Positions 36,309-48,487 are shown, counted from the stretch's first letter. The stretch is 61,887 bases of DNA from Polaromonas sp. (GCA_013824015.1 PNNC01000043.1:1-61887); one strand, 5' to 3'. Translations and numbers: made by a program. The notes: generated by a model from the sequence alone, not told the origin.

Positions 36309-37502
36309 TCAGGTGGCGGCCAGGGTGGGGCGCGGCAAAAGCGGCGCTTGTTCAGCGGGCCCGCTTCGGCCGCGCTGCAGGGCTTGCTGCAGGCCTTTTA
36401 TGGCCGCTTCCGGCGAGGCTGCCGCGGTGATGGCGCTGATCAGCGCCACACCGGCCGCGCCGCAGGCCGCAGCTTGCTGGGTGCGTGTCACATCCATGCC
36501 GGCGATGCCGACCACCGGCAGCGGCAGCAGGGTGCACCAGTAGGCCAGGTTGGCGTTGCCCTGCGGCAGCCAGGGCATGGCCTTGGCCTTTGTCGGGTGG
36601 ATCGGTCCGCAGGCGATATAACTCGGCTGCAGCGCCCAGGCGCGGCAGACTTCCCAGTAAGCATGTGTGCTGATCCCCAGGCGCAGGCCGGCTTGCTGGA
36701 TCGCCGCCAGGTCGGCAATGTGCAAATCCTCCTGGCCGAGGTGCACGCCGTACGCGCCTTCCTCGATGGCGAGTTGCCAGTGGTCGTTGATGAAGAGTTG
36801 CGCGCCGGCTGCGGTGGCGGCACCCATGCTTTCGCGGATTTGCCCGCGCACGAAGTCGCGGTGTTCGGCGCCTTCGGCATCCTTGATCCTGAGCTGCACT
36901 GTGGGCACACCGGCCGCGACGACGCGCGCCACCCAGGCCGCGCTGTCGACCACCGCGTACAGGCCCAGGTCGGCATTGCTGAGTGCTGCGAAGCCGCTGA
37001 CGGAAGTCGCCTGCGGCAGGCTGAAAAAAGGCAGGTTGGCGCTGCGCTGCGCAAAATCGGGGCGTGGCTGCAGCGCGCCGGTTCCCGTGGGCTGGCTCAC
37101 GGCATCGTTGTGCACCATGCAGGCGATGACAATGGCTTCCATGGCGACAAAGCCGCTTGCCAATGCTTGCGCTGCGGCGTCGGCGAACAGGCTGGCCGCG
37201 CCGGCATGGGCTGGCTGTGGCGCAGGCCGGCTCAGCCAGCCGCTGGCTTGCGGTGTGTCGGCGTAGTCGCTGTCCCCGCCGGTGATCACGACCGCCTCGC
37301 CCACGGCGCGCAAACGGGCGGCGGCCTGCATCACGGCCTCAGGGCTGTCCAGCGCGGGCAAACCCAGCAGCGCCGCGGCTTCGCTGCGAGCCAGGCAAAG
37401 CAGGGCGGGGCGCTGCTCCTGCGCGCCGCCCGCCAGCAGCGTCTGGATGTCCCTGGCGTTGGCAGCCCATGTCCAGACGGCGGGTTTCATGGCGGCGCTC
37501 AC
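36309..37502 (-). CDS. thiE: Thiamine-phosphate synthase with degenerate N-terminal half-ThiD domain
   Basis: 397 residues if it starts at the GTG that overlaps the thiG stop; an ATG at 37490 is an alternative. ThiE itself (about 170-390) is clear: [66 protein letters not shown]. It condenses the pyrimidine and thiazole moieties. The N-terminal 165 residues resemble only the C-terminal half of HMP kinase ThiD ([30 protein letters not shown]) and lack its catalytic GTGC motif. Confidence 0.9.
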   Translation of the reverse strand: MSAAMKPAVWTWAANARDIQTLLAGGAQEQRPALLCLARSEAAALLGLPALDSPEAVMQAAARLRAVGEAVVITGGDSDYADTPQASGWLSRPAPQPAHAGAASLFADAAAQALASGFVAMEAIVIACMVHNDAVSQPTGTGALQPRPDFAQRSANLPFFSLPQATSVSGFAALSNADLGLYAVVDSAAWVARVVAAGVPTVQLRIKDAEGAEHRDFVRGQIRESMGAATAAGAQLFINDHWQLAIEEGAYGVHLGQEDLHIADLAAIQQAGLRLGISTHAYWEVCRAWALQPSYIACGPIHPTKAKAMPWLPQGNANLAYWCTLLPLPVVGIAGMDVTRTQQAAACGAAGVALISAITAAASPEAAIKGLQQALQRGRSGPAEQAPLLPRPTLAAT

Positions 37503-38281
37503 AGGACAAACGGCCGGCCAGTCACCGGTGTGGAGGCGACCGCCATGTCCTGCTGGGCCATGATGCCGGCCTCGTACGCCAGCCGTCCGGATTCGATGCC
37601 GAGCCTGAAGGCGCGTGCCATCTGCACCGGGTCGCGCGCATGGGCCACGGCCGAGTTCAGCAACACCGCGTCGTAGCCGAGTTCCATCGCCTGCACCGCG
37701 TCTGCCGGGGAGCCGATGCCGGCATCGACGATCAGTGGCACGCCGGGCAGGCGCGCGCGCAAGGTGCGCAGGGCGTAGGGGTTGACCAGGCCCTGGCCCG
37801 AGCCGATCGGTGCGCCCCAGGGCATCAGGATGCGGCAGCCGGCATCCAGCAGGCGCTGGCAGCTGACCAGGTCGTCGGTGCAGTAGGGGAAGACCTCGAA
37901 GCCTTCGCGCACCAGCTCGGTCGCCGCCGCAATCAGTTCAAACGGATCCGGCTGCAGCGTGTGTTCGTCACCGACCACTTCCAGCTTGATCCAGTGCGTG
38001 CCGAACAGCTCGCGCGCCATCTGCGACAGCGTGATCGCCTCGCGCGCGCTGCGGCAGCCCGCGGTGTTGGGCAGCAGGCGCGCGCCGCTGGCGCGAATCA
38101 TTTTGTAAAAATCATTTTGCGTGCTCGCGCCGCCGGCCGCCATCTGGCGCTTCAGGCCGACGGTGACCACTTCCGCGCCGGAGGCGGCAATTGCCTCCTG
38201 CAGCACCTGCGGTGAGGGGTAGCTGGCGGTGCCGAGGAAAAAGCGGCTGGTCAGTTCAACGCCCGCGATGTGAAAATTCAT
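37499..38281 (-). CDS. thiG: Thiazole synthase
   Basis: 260 residues, the normal size of ThiG, which forms thiazole phosphate from DXP, dehydroglycine and the ThiS thiocarboxylate. Seen: [20 protein letters not shown], the Schiff-base Lys in VTVGLKRQ, the [11 protein letters not shown] and [10 protein letters not shown] segments and the phosphate-binding C-terminal half ([16 protein letters not shown]). It follows thiS by two bases. Confidence 0.97.
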   Translation of the reverse strand: MNFHIAGVELTSRFFLGTASYPSPQVLQEAIAASGAEVVTVGLKRQMAAGGASTQNDFYKMIRASGARLLPNTAGCRSAREAITLSQMARELFGTHWIKLEVVGDEHTLQPDPFELIAAATELVREGFEVFPYCTDDLVSCQRLLDAGCRILMPWGAPIGSGQGLVNPYALRTLRARLPGVPLIVDAGIGSPADAVQAMELGYDAVLLNSAVAHARDPVQMARAFRLGIESGRLAYEAGIMAQQDMAVASTPVTGRPFVL

Positions 38282-38283
38282 GT

Positions 38284-38493
38284 CTAGCCTCCCGTGATGG
38301 CTTGAAAGGTAAAAACGGCATCGCCGTCTGCGAGAAGGGTTTGCGGCCGCGCATCACGCGCCACAAACTCGCCATTGACGGCACTGGCAAAAGCCGCCGC
38401 GGGCTGACCGCCGGCCGCCAGCGCGTCGGCCAGCGTGCTGCCGGCCGGCAACTGCCGCGTTTCGCCATTGAGGGTGATGGTGATGGGTTTCAT
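38284..38493 (-). CDS. thiS: Sulfur carrier protein ThiS
   Basis: 69 residues of the ubiquitin-like ThiS fold ending in the required Gly-Gly (FQAITGG). Its C-terminus is adenylated by a ThiF/MoeB-type enzyme and then thiocarboxylated for thiazole formation. Its ATG overlaps the thiO stop (ATGA). Confidence 0.96.
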   Translation of the reverse strand: MKPITITLNGETRQLPAGSTLADALAAGGQPAAAFASAVNGEFVARDARPQTLLADGDAVFTFQAITGG

Positions 38494-39554
38494 GCCAGGT
38501 CCTTGAGCGCTTGTTCAACCAGTGCCGGCGCGATCAGCCAGCCGTGGCGGAACAGGCCGTTGATACGCACCAGGCCCGGGCCTTGTTCCACACGGGGCAG
38601 ATTGTCGGGCAGGGCGGGGCGCAGATTGGTTTCCGAATGAATCACGCGCGCTTCGGCGAGTTCCGGAATGATGCTGTGCGCCGCAGCCAGCAGTTCGACC
38701 GTGCTGCGCAGCGAAATCGGCGAACGGTCCTCGCTCTCGATCTCGCTGGCGCCGACCACGATGTGCTGGCCTTCGCGCGGCACGATGTAAACGCGATGGC
38801 GCGGGTGCAGCAGGCGCACCGGGCGCTGCAACAACACGCCGGGTGCATGCAGCCAGAGGATTTCACCACGCACGCCGCGCACATCGGGGGTGAAACCGTC
38901 ATCCGGCGAGCGTTGCGCCGGCGCGGGCCGGGCCCCGGTGCCGCGCACATCGAACACGCCGTCGAAGCTGTGCCGTCCCTGCGGTGTCTGGATTTCACCG
39001 GCCTGCAGGTGCTGCACCGTCACACCCCAGTGGAAACGCGCACCGGCCTGCGCCGCCGCGTGGGCCAGCGCCGCCATGGCCTGTACGCTGTGGATCTGCC
39101 CTTCATGCGGCAGCAGCCAGGCCTGGACCGCGCCGTGCACGGCAGGTTCGAGTTGGCGCAGGGCGGCCGCATCGAGTGCTTGCGGCGCGTGGCCGGCCGG
39201 CGCCTTGTGTTGCAGCAGGTCCACCACGCGGCGCGCCGCGCCTTCGTCGCCGCGGTGCGCGAGCAGCAGGCTGCCGCGCCGGTGCAATTCGACCGGCTGG
39301 TCCAGCCCAGCCACGATGGCCGGCCAGAGTTCCAGCGAACGCAGGCCCAGCGCAAACACCTTGTCGTCGGCCGACTCCAGTTCGGCCGTGGGGCTGAGCA
39401 TGCCCGCCGCCGTCCAGCCGGCGGCGTACACACCGGCGGCAGGCGGCTGCGGGCCGGGCGCCGGGTCAAAAACCTCGACCGAATGGCCAGCCCTGGCCAG
39501 CTCGAAAGCCAGCAGCCGCCCCAGCAGGCCTGCGCCCGCGATACCGATGTGCAT
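38490..39554 (-). CDS. thiO: Glycine oxidase ThiO
   Basis: 354 residues. An N-terminal FAD-binding motif (IGIAGAGLLGRLLAFELARAG) opens a DAO-type oxidase. VVGASEIESEDRS and the C-terminal GLVRINGLFRHGWLIAPAL block are typical. It oxidises glycine to the imine needed by ThiG, the aerobic route in place of ThiH. It lies 27 bases after thiC. Confidence 0.93.
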   Translation of the reverse strand: MHIGIAGAGLLGRLLAFELARAGHSVEVFDPAPGPQPPAAGVYAAGWTAAGMLSPTAELESADDKVFALGLRSLELWPAIVAGLDQPVELHRRGSLLLAHRGDEGAARRVVDLLQHKAPAGHAPQALDAAALRQLEPAVHGAVQAWLLPHEGQIHSVQAMAALAHAAAQAGARFHWGVTVQHLQAGEIQTPQGRHSFDGVFDVRGTGARPAPAQRSPDDGFTPDVRGVRGEILWLHAPGVLLQRPVRLLHPRHRVYIVPREGQHIVVGASEIESEDRSPISLRSTVELLAAAHSIIPELAEARVIHSETNLRPALPDNLPRVEQGPGLVRINGLFRHGWLIAPALVEQALKDLA

Positions 39555-39581
39555 GGATGTGTCCGCCCTTGTCAGCGTGGT

Positions 39582-41696
<2,115 letters not shown>

Positions 41697-41732
41697 GTCC
41701 ACCGCGGGCGACGGCGCCGCCATCCCGGTTTT

Positions 41733-43559
41733 TCAGGCCGGATCGGACAACCAGCGTCCGGCCAGTGTGGCATCACGCAGCACCAGCCGCCAGGTTGTCA
41801 CATCGGGCGGCAGCGTGAGCGGCAGGCGCAGCAGCTGTTTGTCGCGCGCCACCAGCGCCTGGACGGTTTTGTGCGGGCCGGCATACAGCGGGAGGTCCTC
41901 CAGCTTGCTCAGGCGCCAGCCACCGGCTGGTGATTTTTTCCTGCCCGTGGCCATGGGCTCGATGCCCAGCCATTCATCGCCGGCGGCAAAACCTGCGCGT
42001 TCGGCCGCGCCGCCTCGCAGCACGGTCTTGATCTGGATGCCGCCGTTTTCCTGCACCCGCAAGCCCAGCACCTGGGCCAGTTGCGCCGGCTCCTGCAACA
42101 CGCCGACCCCGTGGTGCTGCAGCAGCGCTTCCAGCGGCAGTTCGCCGGTGCCGTGCACCCAGGCGGCGATTTCTGCCGCCCACGAACGTCCGCCGACCTG
42201 CTGCAGGGCGGCCGCAAAATCGTCTTCGCTCATCGGGCCGGCCTTGCAGCGCAGCCACAAGGCACGCATGACCTGGTCCAGATTCGCCGCTCCGCCTGCG
42301 CCGCTTTCCTTGCGCAGGCCCAGGTCGAAACACAGGGCGACCAGCGCGCCCTTGGTGTAGTAGCTGACGGTGGCGTTGGGCGTATTTTCGTCCTGGCGGT
42401 AGTATTTGACCCAGGCGTCGAAGCTGGCCTGCGCCACCGACTGCACCAGCCGTCCCGGCGTCTGCATGACCTGGTTGATGGTCTTGTTGAGCAGCCGCAG
42501 GTAGGCCGCATCGTCGAGCAGGCCGGCGCGGCGCAGCATCAGGTCATCGTAATAACTGGTGAAGCCTTCAAAAAACCACAGCAGGCGGGTGTAGTTCTCG
42601 CTGCCGTAGTGGTAGCTGGCGAATTCCGCCGGCCGCAGTCGCTTGACATTCCAGGTGTGGAAATACTCGTGGCTGATCAGGCCGCGCAGCGTGGTGTAAC
42701 CCTCCGGCAGTTTGCCCTCGTTCAGGCGCGGCAGGTCCTTGCGGTTGCAGATCAGCGCGGTCGAGTTGCGGTGTTCCAGCCCGCCGTAGCCGTCGTCCAC
42801 CACATTGAGCATAAACAGGTAGTTCTTGTACGGCGGCTTGCGCTTGCCGTGCCAGAAGCGGATCTGCGCCTCGCAAATCTTCCTGGTGTCGGCCAGCAGC
42901 CGCGCACCGTCGAAACCGGGGGCGGCGCCGGCGACCACAAAGCGGTGCGGCACGCCGCAGGCGCTGAAGCTGGCGCTCCAGAACGGGCCCATTTCGACCG
43001 GGCAGTCCACCAGCTCGTCATAGTCCGCCGCCGCATAGCTGCCAAACCCCTGCTTGTTGATCTTCAGCGGGGCCAGGCCCGTGGCCACCGACCAACCGGC
43101 CGGGGCGCCGGAGGCTGCAATTTCGAGCTGCTGCGGCGCGCCGGTCTGGCCCTCGACGCGCAGGCACAGCGAGCTGTTGTTGAAAAAGCCGCGTCGGGCG
43201 TCGAGGCAGGCGGTGCGCACCGAGTTGTCGTTGGCATACACCTCGTACATCAGTTGCAGCGGCTGGCCCGGCTTGCACTGGACTTCCCAGCTGTTTTTGT
43301 CGATTTGCCGCAACTGCGCCGCCGGCAGCGCCCGTGCCGCCTGCCGGGCGCGCAGGCCCTGCAGGTTTTTGGAGAACTCGCGCACGAGGTAGCTGCCCGG
43401 AATCCAGACCGGCAGGCTGAGCCGCTGCAACGCGTCGGGACGCGGGATCGTCAGCGTGACGCGAAACAGGTGGGCGTGGACATCGGCGATGTCGATGCGG
43501 TGAGTGATGCCGGCTGCCGGGACCGGCGGGGAAGATGCGGGAGCGCGTGGTGTTGCCAT
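41733..43559 (-). CDS. M61-family metallopeptidase with PDZ domain
   Basis: 608 residues. The zinc-binding motif is HEYFH (His297, His301) in GLISHEYFHTWNVKRLRP, with the downstream Glu in WFFEGFTSYYDD. An N-terminal beta domain precedes it, and a PDZ domain lies at about 490-590 (GVLQEPAQLAQVLGLRV, AAERAGFAAGDEWLGIE). Family M61 is a glycyl aminopeptidase family. There is no clear signal peptide. Confidence 0.92.
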   Translation of the reverse strand: MATPRAPASSPPVPAAGITHRIDIADVHAHLFRVTLTIPRPDALQRLSLPVWIPGSYLVREFSKNLQGLRARQAARALPAAQLRQIDKNSWEVQCKPGQPLQLMYEVYANDNSVRTACLDARRGFFNNSSLCLRVEGQTGAPQQLEIAASGAPAGWSVATGLAPLKINKQGFGSYAAADYDELVDCPVEMGPFWSASFSACGVPHRFVVAGAAPGFDGARLLADTRKICEAQIRFWHGKRKPPYKNYLFMLNVVDDGYGGLEHRNSTALICNRKDLPRLNEGKLPEGYTTLRGLISHEYFHTWNVKRLRPAEFASYHYGSENYTRLLWFFEGFTSYYDDLMLRRAGLLDDAAYLRLLNKTINQVMQTPGRLVQSVAQASFDAWVKYYRQDENTPNATVSYYTKGALVALCFDLGLRKESGAGGAANLDQVMRALWLRCKAGPMSEDDFAAALQQVGGRSWAAEIAAWVHGTGELPLEALLQHHGVGVLQEPAQLAQVLGLRVQENGGIQIKTVLRGGAAERAGFAAGDEWLGIEPMATGRKKSPAGGWRLSKLEDLPLYAGPHKTVQALVARDKQLLRLPLTLPPDVTTWRLVLRDATLAGRWLSDPA

Positions 43560-43593
43560 GAATCAAGAATAGCCGACAAGCAGCGAGCCGGGA

Positions 43594-43655
43594 ATTGCTA
43601 TCAAAAAAGAAGCTGAAAGTGACCGCCAGTCATGGGCTGAGGGCGGTTTTGACTT
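43594..43655 (+). repeat. REP-like dispersed palindromic element (copy 7)
   Basis: TTGCTATCAAAAAAGAAGC, then TCATGGGCTGAGGGCGGTTT. It lies between the M61 start and the end of dsbC. Confidence 0.7.
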
Positions 43656-43678
43656 CCTTTTGGGGCCGGATGCCGGAT

Positions 43679-44398
43679 TCAGGGCGTTTTGGCCTCGCTG
43701 AGGTGTTTTTCGACCTGTTGCGCGCTGATGGCGCCCGGTACCCGGGTGCCGTCGGCAAAAATCAGGGTGGGTGTGCCGGTGATGCGGTATTTCTTGCCGA
43801 ACTCGATGTTGCGCGCCAGCGCGCTGCTGTCGCAACTGGCCGGTGCGATCGCCTGGTCGCGCAGCATCAGGTCCTGCCAGGCCTTGTTGCGGTCCTTGGC
43901 GCACCAGATGTTTCTGGACTTTTCCGCCGAATCGGCGCTCAGGATGGGGTAGAGGAACATGTACACCGTCACGTCGCTGACCTTCTGCATGTCACGCTCA
44001 AAGCGCTTGCAGTAGCCGCAGTTCGGGTCTTCAAACACCGCCAGCTTGCGCTTGCCGTTGCCGCGAACGATGGTGAAGGCGTCCTTCAGCGGCAGGGCGT
44101 CGAAGGCCACCGCATTGAGCTTGTCGACACGCTCCTCGGTCAGGTTGCGCCTGAGTTTGGTGTCGATCAAATTGCCCTGGATCAGGAAGTTGCCTTCGGC
44201 ATCGGTGTAAAAAATCTCGTTGCCGCCGACACGGACTTCGTAAAGGCCGCTCATGGGCGCCTTGCTGACCTCCTCGATGGGCGGCAGGCTGGGCAGGCGC
44301 TCGGCCAGGTTCTTGCGGATCGCCGCTTCCTGCGCCATCGCTGCGCCCAGGCCGAGGGCCATCAGGCCGCAGGCGGCCATGTTCTTGAAAAATGTCAT
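43679..44398 (-). CDS. dsbC: Thiol:disulfide interchange protein DsbC
   Basis: 239 residues. A signal peptide (residues 1-22) precedes an N-terminal dimerisation domain (GLYEVRVGGNEIFYTDAEGN) and a thioredoxin fold with CGYC at 127-130 (EDPNCGYCKRFE) and the cis-Pro loop ITGTPTLIFADG. It isomerises wrong disulfides in the periplasm. It is followed on the same strand by the M61 gene and preceded by a Ubi-type hydroxylase. Confidence 0.95.
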   Translation of the reverse strand: MTFFKNMAACGLMALGLGAAMAQEAAIRKNLAERLPSLPPIEEVSKAPMSGLYEVRVGGNEIFYTDAEGNFLIQGNLIDTKLRRNLTEERVDKLNAVAFDALPLKDAFTIVRGNGKRKLAVFEDPNCGYCKRFERDMQKVSDVTVYMFLYPILSADSAEKSRNIWCAKDRNKAWQDLMLRDQAIAPASCDSSALARNIEFGKKYRITGTPTLIFADGTRVPGAISAQQVEKHLSEAKTP

Positions 44399-44427
44399 CG
44401 TGTCTTTCTGTTCGTCGGTACTTCTTG

Positions 44428-45552
44428 TCAACCCTGGCCCATCGCCTGCCGCGTCACCCATTGCTTGAGCGGACCACTTTTCGCAAAACCCGTCATGCCC
44501 CAGTTGCGCAGCGCCTGCCAGCGCACATCGGTCTGCGCAAACAGGCTGTGCAGGCCGTCGGTCACCGCGCCCATCGCCGCGACGTCGGCCTTGCGTGCAC
44601 GTTCGTAGCGGCGCAGCAACTTCTCGTCGCCCAGCCCGCGCCAGTACTCACGCGCATGCAGCACCGCCGCCAGCGCCGCGGCATCGGCCAGCCCCAGGTT
44701 CAGGCCCTGGCCGGCCAGCGGATGCACGGTGTGGGCCGCATCACCCGCCAGTGCCCAGCCCGGCCCGACCCAGCGGTCGGCCGTGGCCAGCGCCAGCGGC
44801 CAGCTCGAGCGGCCACTGGTCAGGTGCAGGCGGCCGGCTTCTGCGCCGCAAGCCAGTTGCACGGCTGCTGAAAACTCGTCGGGGGACAGTTTTTCCAGTG
44901 AAGCCGCACGTTCCACAGAGACAGACCAGACCAGCGCCAGAGAGTTCCCCTGATCGCCTTCCATCGGCAACAGCGCCAGCACCTCCCCCTGGCTGAACCA
45001 CTGCCGCGCCATGCCCTGGTGCGGCTGGTCGCTCTGCAGCCGTGCGGCGATGGCTTTTTGCGGATAGGGCTTGACGGTCCAGGCCGCGCCGAATTCGTTG
45101 CGGCTGCTGCTGGCCTTGCCTTCGCAGACCACGCTGAGTGCGGCCGGCACCGGCGCGGGCACGGTTTCTATCTGCGGCTGGTAACGGACGGCTTCGGCCA
45201 GTTGCTGCTCCAGCGCGGGCACATCGACGATCCAGGCCAGGGCCGCCCCGCTGCTGCCCGCGCTGAACTCAAGCCGGCCGCCGTCGTCGCCCCAGACCTG
45301 CATGTCCTTGACGGCGGTGGCCGCTGGCGCCGCCGGCCAGGCCCGCAGCGATTCCAGCAACTGGCGTGAGGCGCTGTTCAGCGCGTAGGCGCGGACGTCC
45401 TGGAGCGGCGGCGCGGCCGGGCCGCTGTCCGGCGCGGCGGAGGCGGGTCGTGCAACCAGCGCCACCCGCAGGCGCTCGCGCGCCAGCAGCAGGGCCAGGG
45501 TGCGGCCGACCACGCCGCCGCCGCGGATACAGACATCAAAGGGTTTGGACAT
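44428..45552 (-). CDS. UbiH/UbiF/Coq6-family FAD monooxygenase
   Basis: 374 residues. The FAD-binding GxGxxG appears as IRGGGVVGRTLALLLARERL, with the second FAD motif AGDAAHTVHPLAGQGLNLGL and the NAD(P)-type DG-like region. It hydroxylates the ubiquinone ring; which position cannot be decided from sequence, so no specific ubi symbol is given. The start at MSKPFDV is chosen over an upstream ATG on similarity of the FAD fold. Confidence 0.92.
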   Translation of the reverse strand: MSKPFDVCIRGGGVVGRTLALLLARERLRVALVARPASAAPDSGPAAPPLQDVRAYALNSASRQLLESLRAWPAAPAATAVKDMQVWGDDGGRLEFSAGSSGAALAWIVDVPALEQQLAEAVRYQPQIETVPAPVPAALSVVCEGKASSSRNEFGAAWTVKPYPQKAIAARLQSDQPHQGMARQWFSQGEVLALLPMEGDQGNSLALVWSVSVERAASLEKLSPDEFSAAVQLACGAEAGRLHLTSGRSSWPLALATADRWVGPGWALAGDAAHTVHPLAGQGLNLGLADAAALAAVLHAREYWRGLGDEKLLRRYERARKADVAAMGAVTDGLHSLFAQTDVRWQALRNWGMTGFAKSGPLKQWVTRQAMGQG

Positions 45553-45655
45553 GGCCCATTTTAGAAGGCGGTGCAAAATCGCATGCTTTGCTGATTTCCC
45601 TTCAGGCAGTGAGCAGGGATATAAGCGTCAGCAAGAGACAGGTTTTTCCGCCGGG

Positions 45656-45728
45656 CTGCCCCAGGGAAAAATGCGCCCCCTCGGGGGGGCAGAGAGCTAC
45701 GCGGAGCGAACGTGGGGGCCCTATTTTT
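45656..45728. repeat. GC-rich dispersed intergenic element (family B, copy 3)
   Basis: GCGCCCCCTCGGGGGGGCAG then GAGCTACGCGGAGCGAACG and TGGGGGCCC. It shares the AGAGCT.CGC...GAGCGAAC.T pattern with the panB-panC copy. It ends about 17 bases before the MOSC gene. Confidence 0.6.
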
Positions 45729-45744
45729 TTGAAGGATTTGTCCA

Positions 45745-46659
45745 GTGAGTGAATCAGTGATCGAAACAGCCGGCTCCGCGCCGGCCGAGGTCAGGGCCGT
45801 CATCAGCGCCTTGTGGGTCTATCCGGTCAAATCCTGCGCCGGCGTGCAGGTGCAGGAGGCCATCCTGACCGAGACCGGGCTGGAATTCGACCGCGCCTGG
45901 ATGGTGGTTGACGAGCACGGCGAATTTGTGACGCAGCGCGAGCTGCCGCGCATGGCGCTGATCCGGCCGCAGCTCAAGACCCAGGACATGGTGCTGCGTG
46001 CGCCCGGCATGCTGGCACTGCACATCGCGCTGGACCAGGTGCAGGAGCCGGTGCGGGTCAAGGTCTGGAATGATGAGGTCGCGGCCTACGACATGGGCGC
46101 GGTGGCCGCCCAGTGGTTCAGCGACTTCCTCGGCGCCAAACTTCGCCTGGTGCGCTTCGATCCCGGGCACAAGCGGCTGTCCAGCGCGCGCTGGACCGGT
46201 GGCGTGGAAGCGCTCAACCAGTTCAGTGATGGTTACCCGGTTCTGGTCGTCAGCGAGGCCTCGCTGGCCGGACTCAATGAGCGGCTGCAGGCCGCCGGCA
46301 GCGCCCCGGTCACGATGGAGCGTTTCCGCCCCAACCTCGTGCTGGGTGCCGCGCCGGGGCCGGCGTCTGAGGCGCTGGCCGCCCATGACGAAGACCGGCT
46401 CGACGAGCTGCAGATCCGCACCGAGCAGGGTGTGGCCCGGCTCAGGCCGGTCAAGCCCTGCGCGCGTTGCCCGATTCCGAACATCGATCCGGCCACGGCC
46501 ATCAGCAGCCCCGAGGTCAACGACATGCTGCAGACCTACCGCCAGGACCCGCGGCTGGACGGCGCCCTGAGTTTCGGCATGAATTTGATCCGGCTCGATG
46601 GCGAGGACCACCTGCTGCGCGTCGGGCAGGCGGTGCACGCCGGCTACCGCTTCGACTGA
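45745..46659 (+). CDS. MOSC-domain protein (YcbX-like)
   Basis: 304 residues from a GTG start with GAAGGA upstream. The N-terminal MOSC beta-barrel shows ALWVYPVKSCAGVQVQEA and FDRAWMVVDEHG; the MOSC domain shows RFRPNLVLG and the cysteine pair in KPCARCPIPNIDP. MOSC proteins bind molybdenum cofactor and transfer sulfur or reduce N-hydroxylated compounds. Confidence 0.92.
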   Translation: MSESVIETAGSAPAEVRAVISALWVYPVKSCAGVQVQEAILTETGLEFDRAWMVVDEHGEFVTQRELPRMALIRPQLKTQDMVLRAPGMLALHIALDQVQEPVRVKVWNDEVAAYDMGAVAAQWFSDFLGAKLRLVRFDPGHKRLSSARWTGGVEALNQFSDGYPVLVVSEASLAGLNERLQAAGSAPVTMERFRPNLVLGAAPGPASEALAAHDEDRLDELQIRTEQGVARLRPVKPCARCPIPNIDPATAISSPEVNDMLQTYRQDPRLDGALSFGMNLIRLDGEDHLLRVGQAVHAGYRFD

Positions 46660-46665
46660 GCGGGC

Positions 46666-48456
46666 TCAGGTCGCGGGCAGGCTTTCGGGCTCCTGGTCGT
46701 CCAGTTCCGAGTCCACCGCCTCCAGCGGCATGGGTTTGGTCAGTTCGGGATCGAGAAAACGGATCGGGCGGCGCGAGCGCGGCGCCATGCCTGACAGCAG
46801 TTCGCCGAGGGCCGTGGCGATGTCCGGCCCCTCCATGAGCCGCTCCTTGAGCAGCACACTGGCCACGTGAAACTGCAGCAGCACCTCGGGCTTGAGACCC
46901 TTGAGCGGCATCAGGCCCGCCGCGATCAGCCGCGCCGCCAGCTCGGTCACCGGCTCGCGCGAGGACACGCCTTCGAGGATCAGGCCAAAGCGTGCCTCGT
47001 CGACCCGGCCCACGGTATCGACATCGCGCAGGATGCGGCGCAGCTTGATCACACAGCGCAGCAGGCTTTGTTCTGCCACCGCGATGCCGTAGGTGCGCTT
47101 GATGTAGCCGTAGTTCACCAGTTCGACATACACGACGGCGGCGGGTTCCTTGTAGCGTGTGGCGCGCGCCACCACCTGCTGGAGCCGGTCGTGAAACAGG
47201 TGGGAGGCCAGCAGGCCGGTCAGCGCGTCCTGGCTGGCCATCGCCTGCTCGCGCGCCTCGACGCCGTGGCGCTCGCGCGAGCGGATGTTCAGCGCAACCA
47301 GCAGCATCGGCACTTCGAAGGCCAGCGACAGCATCAGCGCGTGTTCGGACAGCCAGGAGGTCGGTGCCCAGCCGAAGATGCGCGCCACCAGCAGCAGGGT
47401 GGACAGGGCCAGCGGCGTGAACCCGGCCAGCACCCAGGCCCCCACCATGTCCTTGCGGCGCCAGGCCATGAAAGCCGTTGTCAGCCCGAGCACCACCACC
47501 ACCACCAGGTAGACGCCGATCAGGCGCACGCCCCAATGGCGGTTGATCCCGACGTAGGTGATCGCCAGCAGCGGGCCTGCGATGCTGGCAGCCAGCACCA
47601 GGTGATCAAACCAGGGACGGCGACCGGTGATGTCGCAGAGCTTGCGCAGCACCAGCAGCGCGGCGCAACCGCCCAGCAGCGCCAGCACGCCCTGGGCGGC
47701 ATTGTTCCAGGCCGCCGAGTCAGGCCACAGCAGGTGGCCGGCCATGCCGCTGGTGCTGGCGATCACCAGACCCATGGTGGTGGCGTAACCCGCGTACAGG
47801 CCGTAAGCCACGTCGCGGTAGACCCAGCACTGCGCGGCGCCGGCCACGATCAGCAGCAGCATCGCGCCCAGCACAATGCCGATGATCATGTACTCCACCT
47901 GCAGGCGATGGCTGCGCACCTGGCCGGAAACCACGTTGACCGGGATGTTGGCGCGTGTCACATGCTGGATGCGTACATACACGTCATGCACGCCGCCGTC
48001 CTGCAGATCGAGCCGGAACTGGGCATACCGGCCCGGCTCCGGCCAGCCCGAGACCGGCAGGGTGTCACCGGCGCTTTGCGGGATCCACCGGCCGTCCCTG
48101 GCCTGCTGGAACACGGTCACGCTGTCCAGCAGCGGCAGCGGGAATTCCAGCACCCAGTCCTGCTGTGACGCGAGCGGGCTGCTGAAGCGGAAGTGCTGCC
48201 AGAGCACCGCCCGAGGGCCCAGTGCATAAACGGTGTTTTCCTGGCCGGGCTCCATCAGGGCACGCTGGCTGCCGGCCGCCATTTGGGTGATGGTGGCCGA
48301 GGCGCTGCTGTCTATCCACGCCAGGCCCCGGGCCTGCAGGTTGATCAGCTCGGCGGGGTTGTCGAGCACGACCACGGGCTGGGCCCGCAGCGGCGCGGCC
48401 AGCGTCGCCAAAAGCGCCAGCAGCACGGTCGTCAGGAGGGTGGCGGCATATCGCAT
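46666..48456 (-). CDS. 7TMR-DISM membrane protein with degenerate GGDEF domain
   Basis: 596 residues. A signal peptide (MRYAATLLTTVLLALLATLA), a periplasmic 7TMR-DISM extracellular domain, seven membrane helices (about 185-400) and a GGDEF-like domain at about 430-560. The active loop reads RVDEARFGLIL where R-x-GGDEF is expected, so cyclase activity is unlikely. It may bind c-di-GMP or GTP or act through contacts. It ends seven bases from the convergent MOSC gene. Confidence 0.88.
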   Translation of the reverse strand: MRYAATLLTTVLLALLATLAAPLRAQPVVVLDNPAELINLQARGLAWIDSSASATITQMAAGSQRALMEPGQENTVYALGPRAVLWQHFRFSSPLASQQDWVLEFPLPLLDSVTVFQQARDGRWIPQSAGDTLPVSGWPEPGRYAQFRLDLQDGGVHDVYVRIQHVTRANIPVNVVSGQVRSHRLQVEYMIIGIVLGAMLLLIVAGAAQCWVYRDVAYGLYAGYATTMGLVIASTSGMAGHLLWPDSAAWNNAAQGVLALLGGCAALLVLRKLCDITGRRPWFDHLVLAASIAGPLLAITYVGINRHWGVRLIGVYLVVVVVLGLTTAFMAWRRKDMVGAWVLAGFTPLALSTLLLVARIFGWAPTSWLSEHALMLSLAFEVPMLLVALNIRSRERHGVEAREQAMASQDALTGLLASHLFHDRLQQVVARATRYKEPAAVVYVELVNYGYIKRTYGIAVAEQSLLRCVIKLRRILRDVDTVGRVDEARFGLILEGVSSREPVTELAARLIAAGLMPLKGLKPEVLLQFHVASVLLKERLMEGPDIATALGELLSGMAPRSRRPIRFLDPELTKPMPLEAVDSELDDQEPESLPAT

Positions 48457-48487
48457 ACACTTCTCAGCCTGTTTTTGAAGGTTTGTC

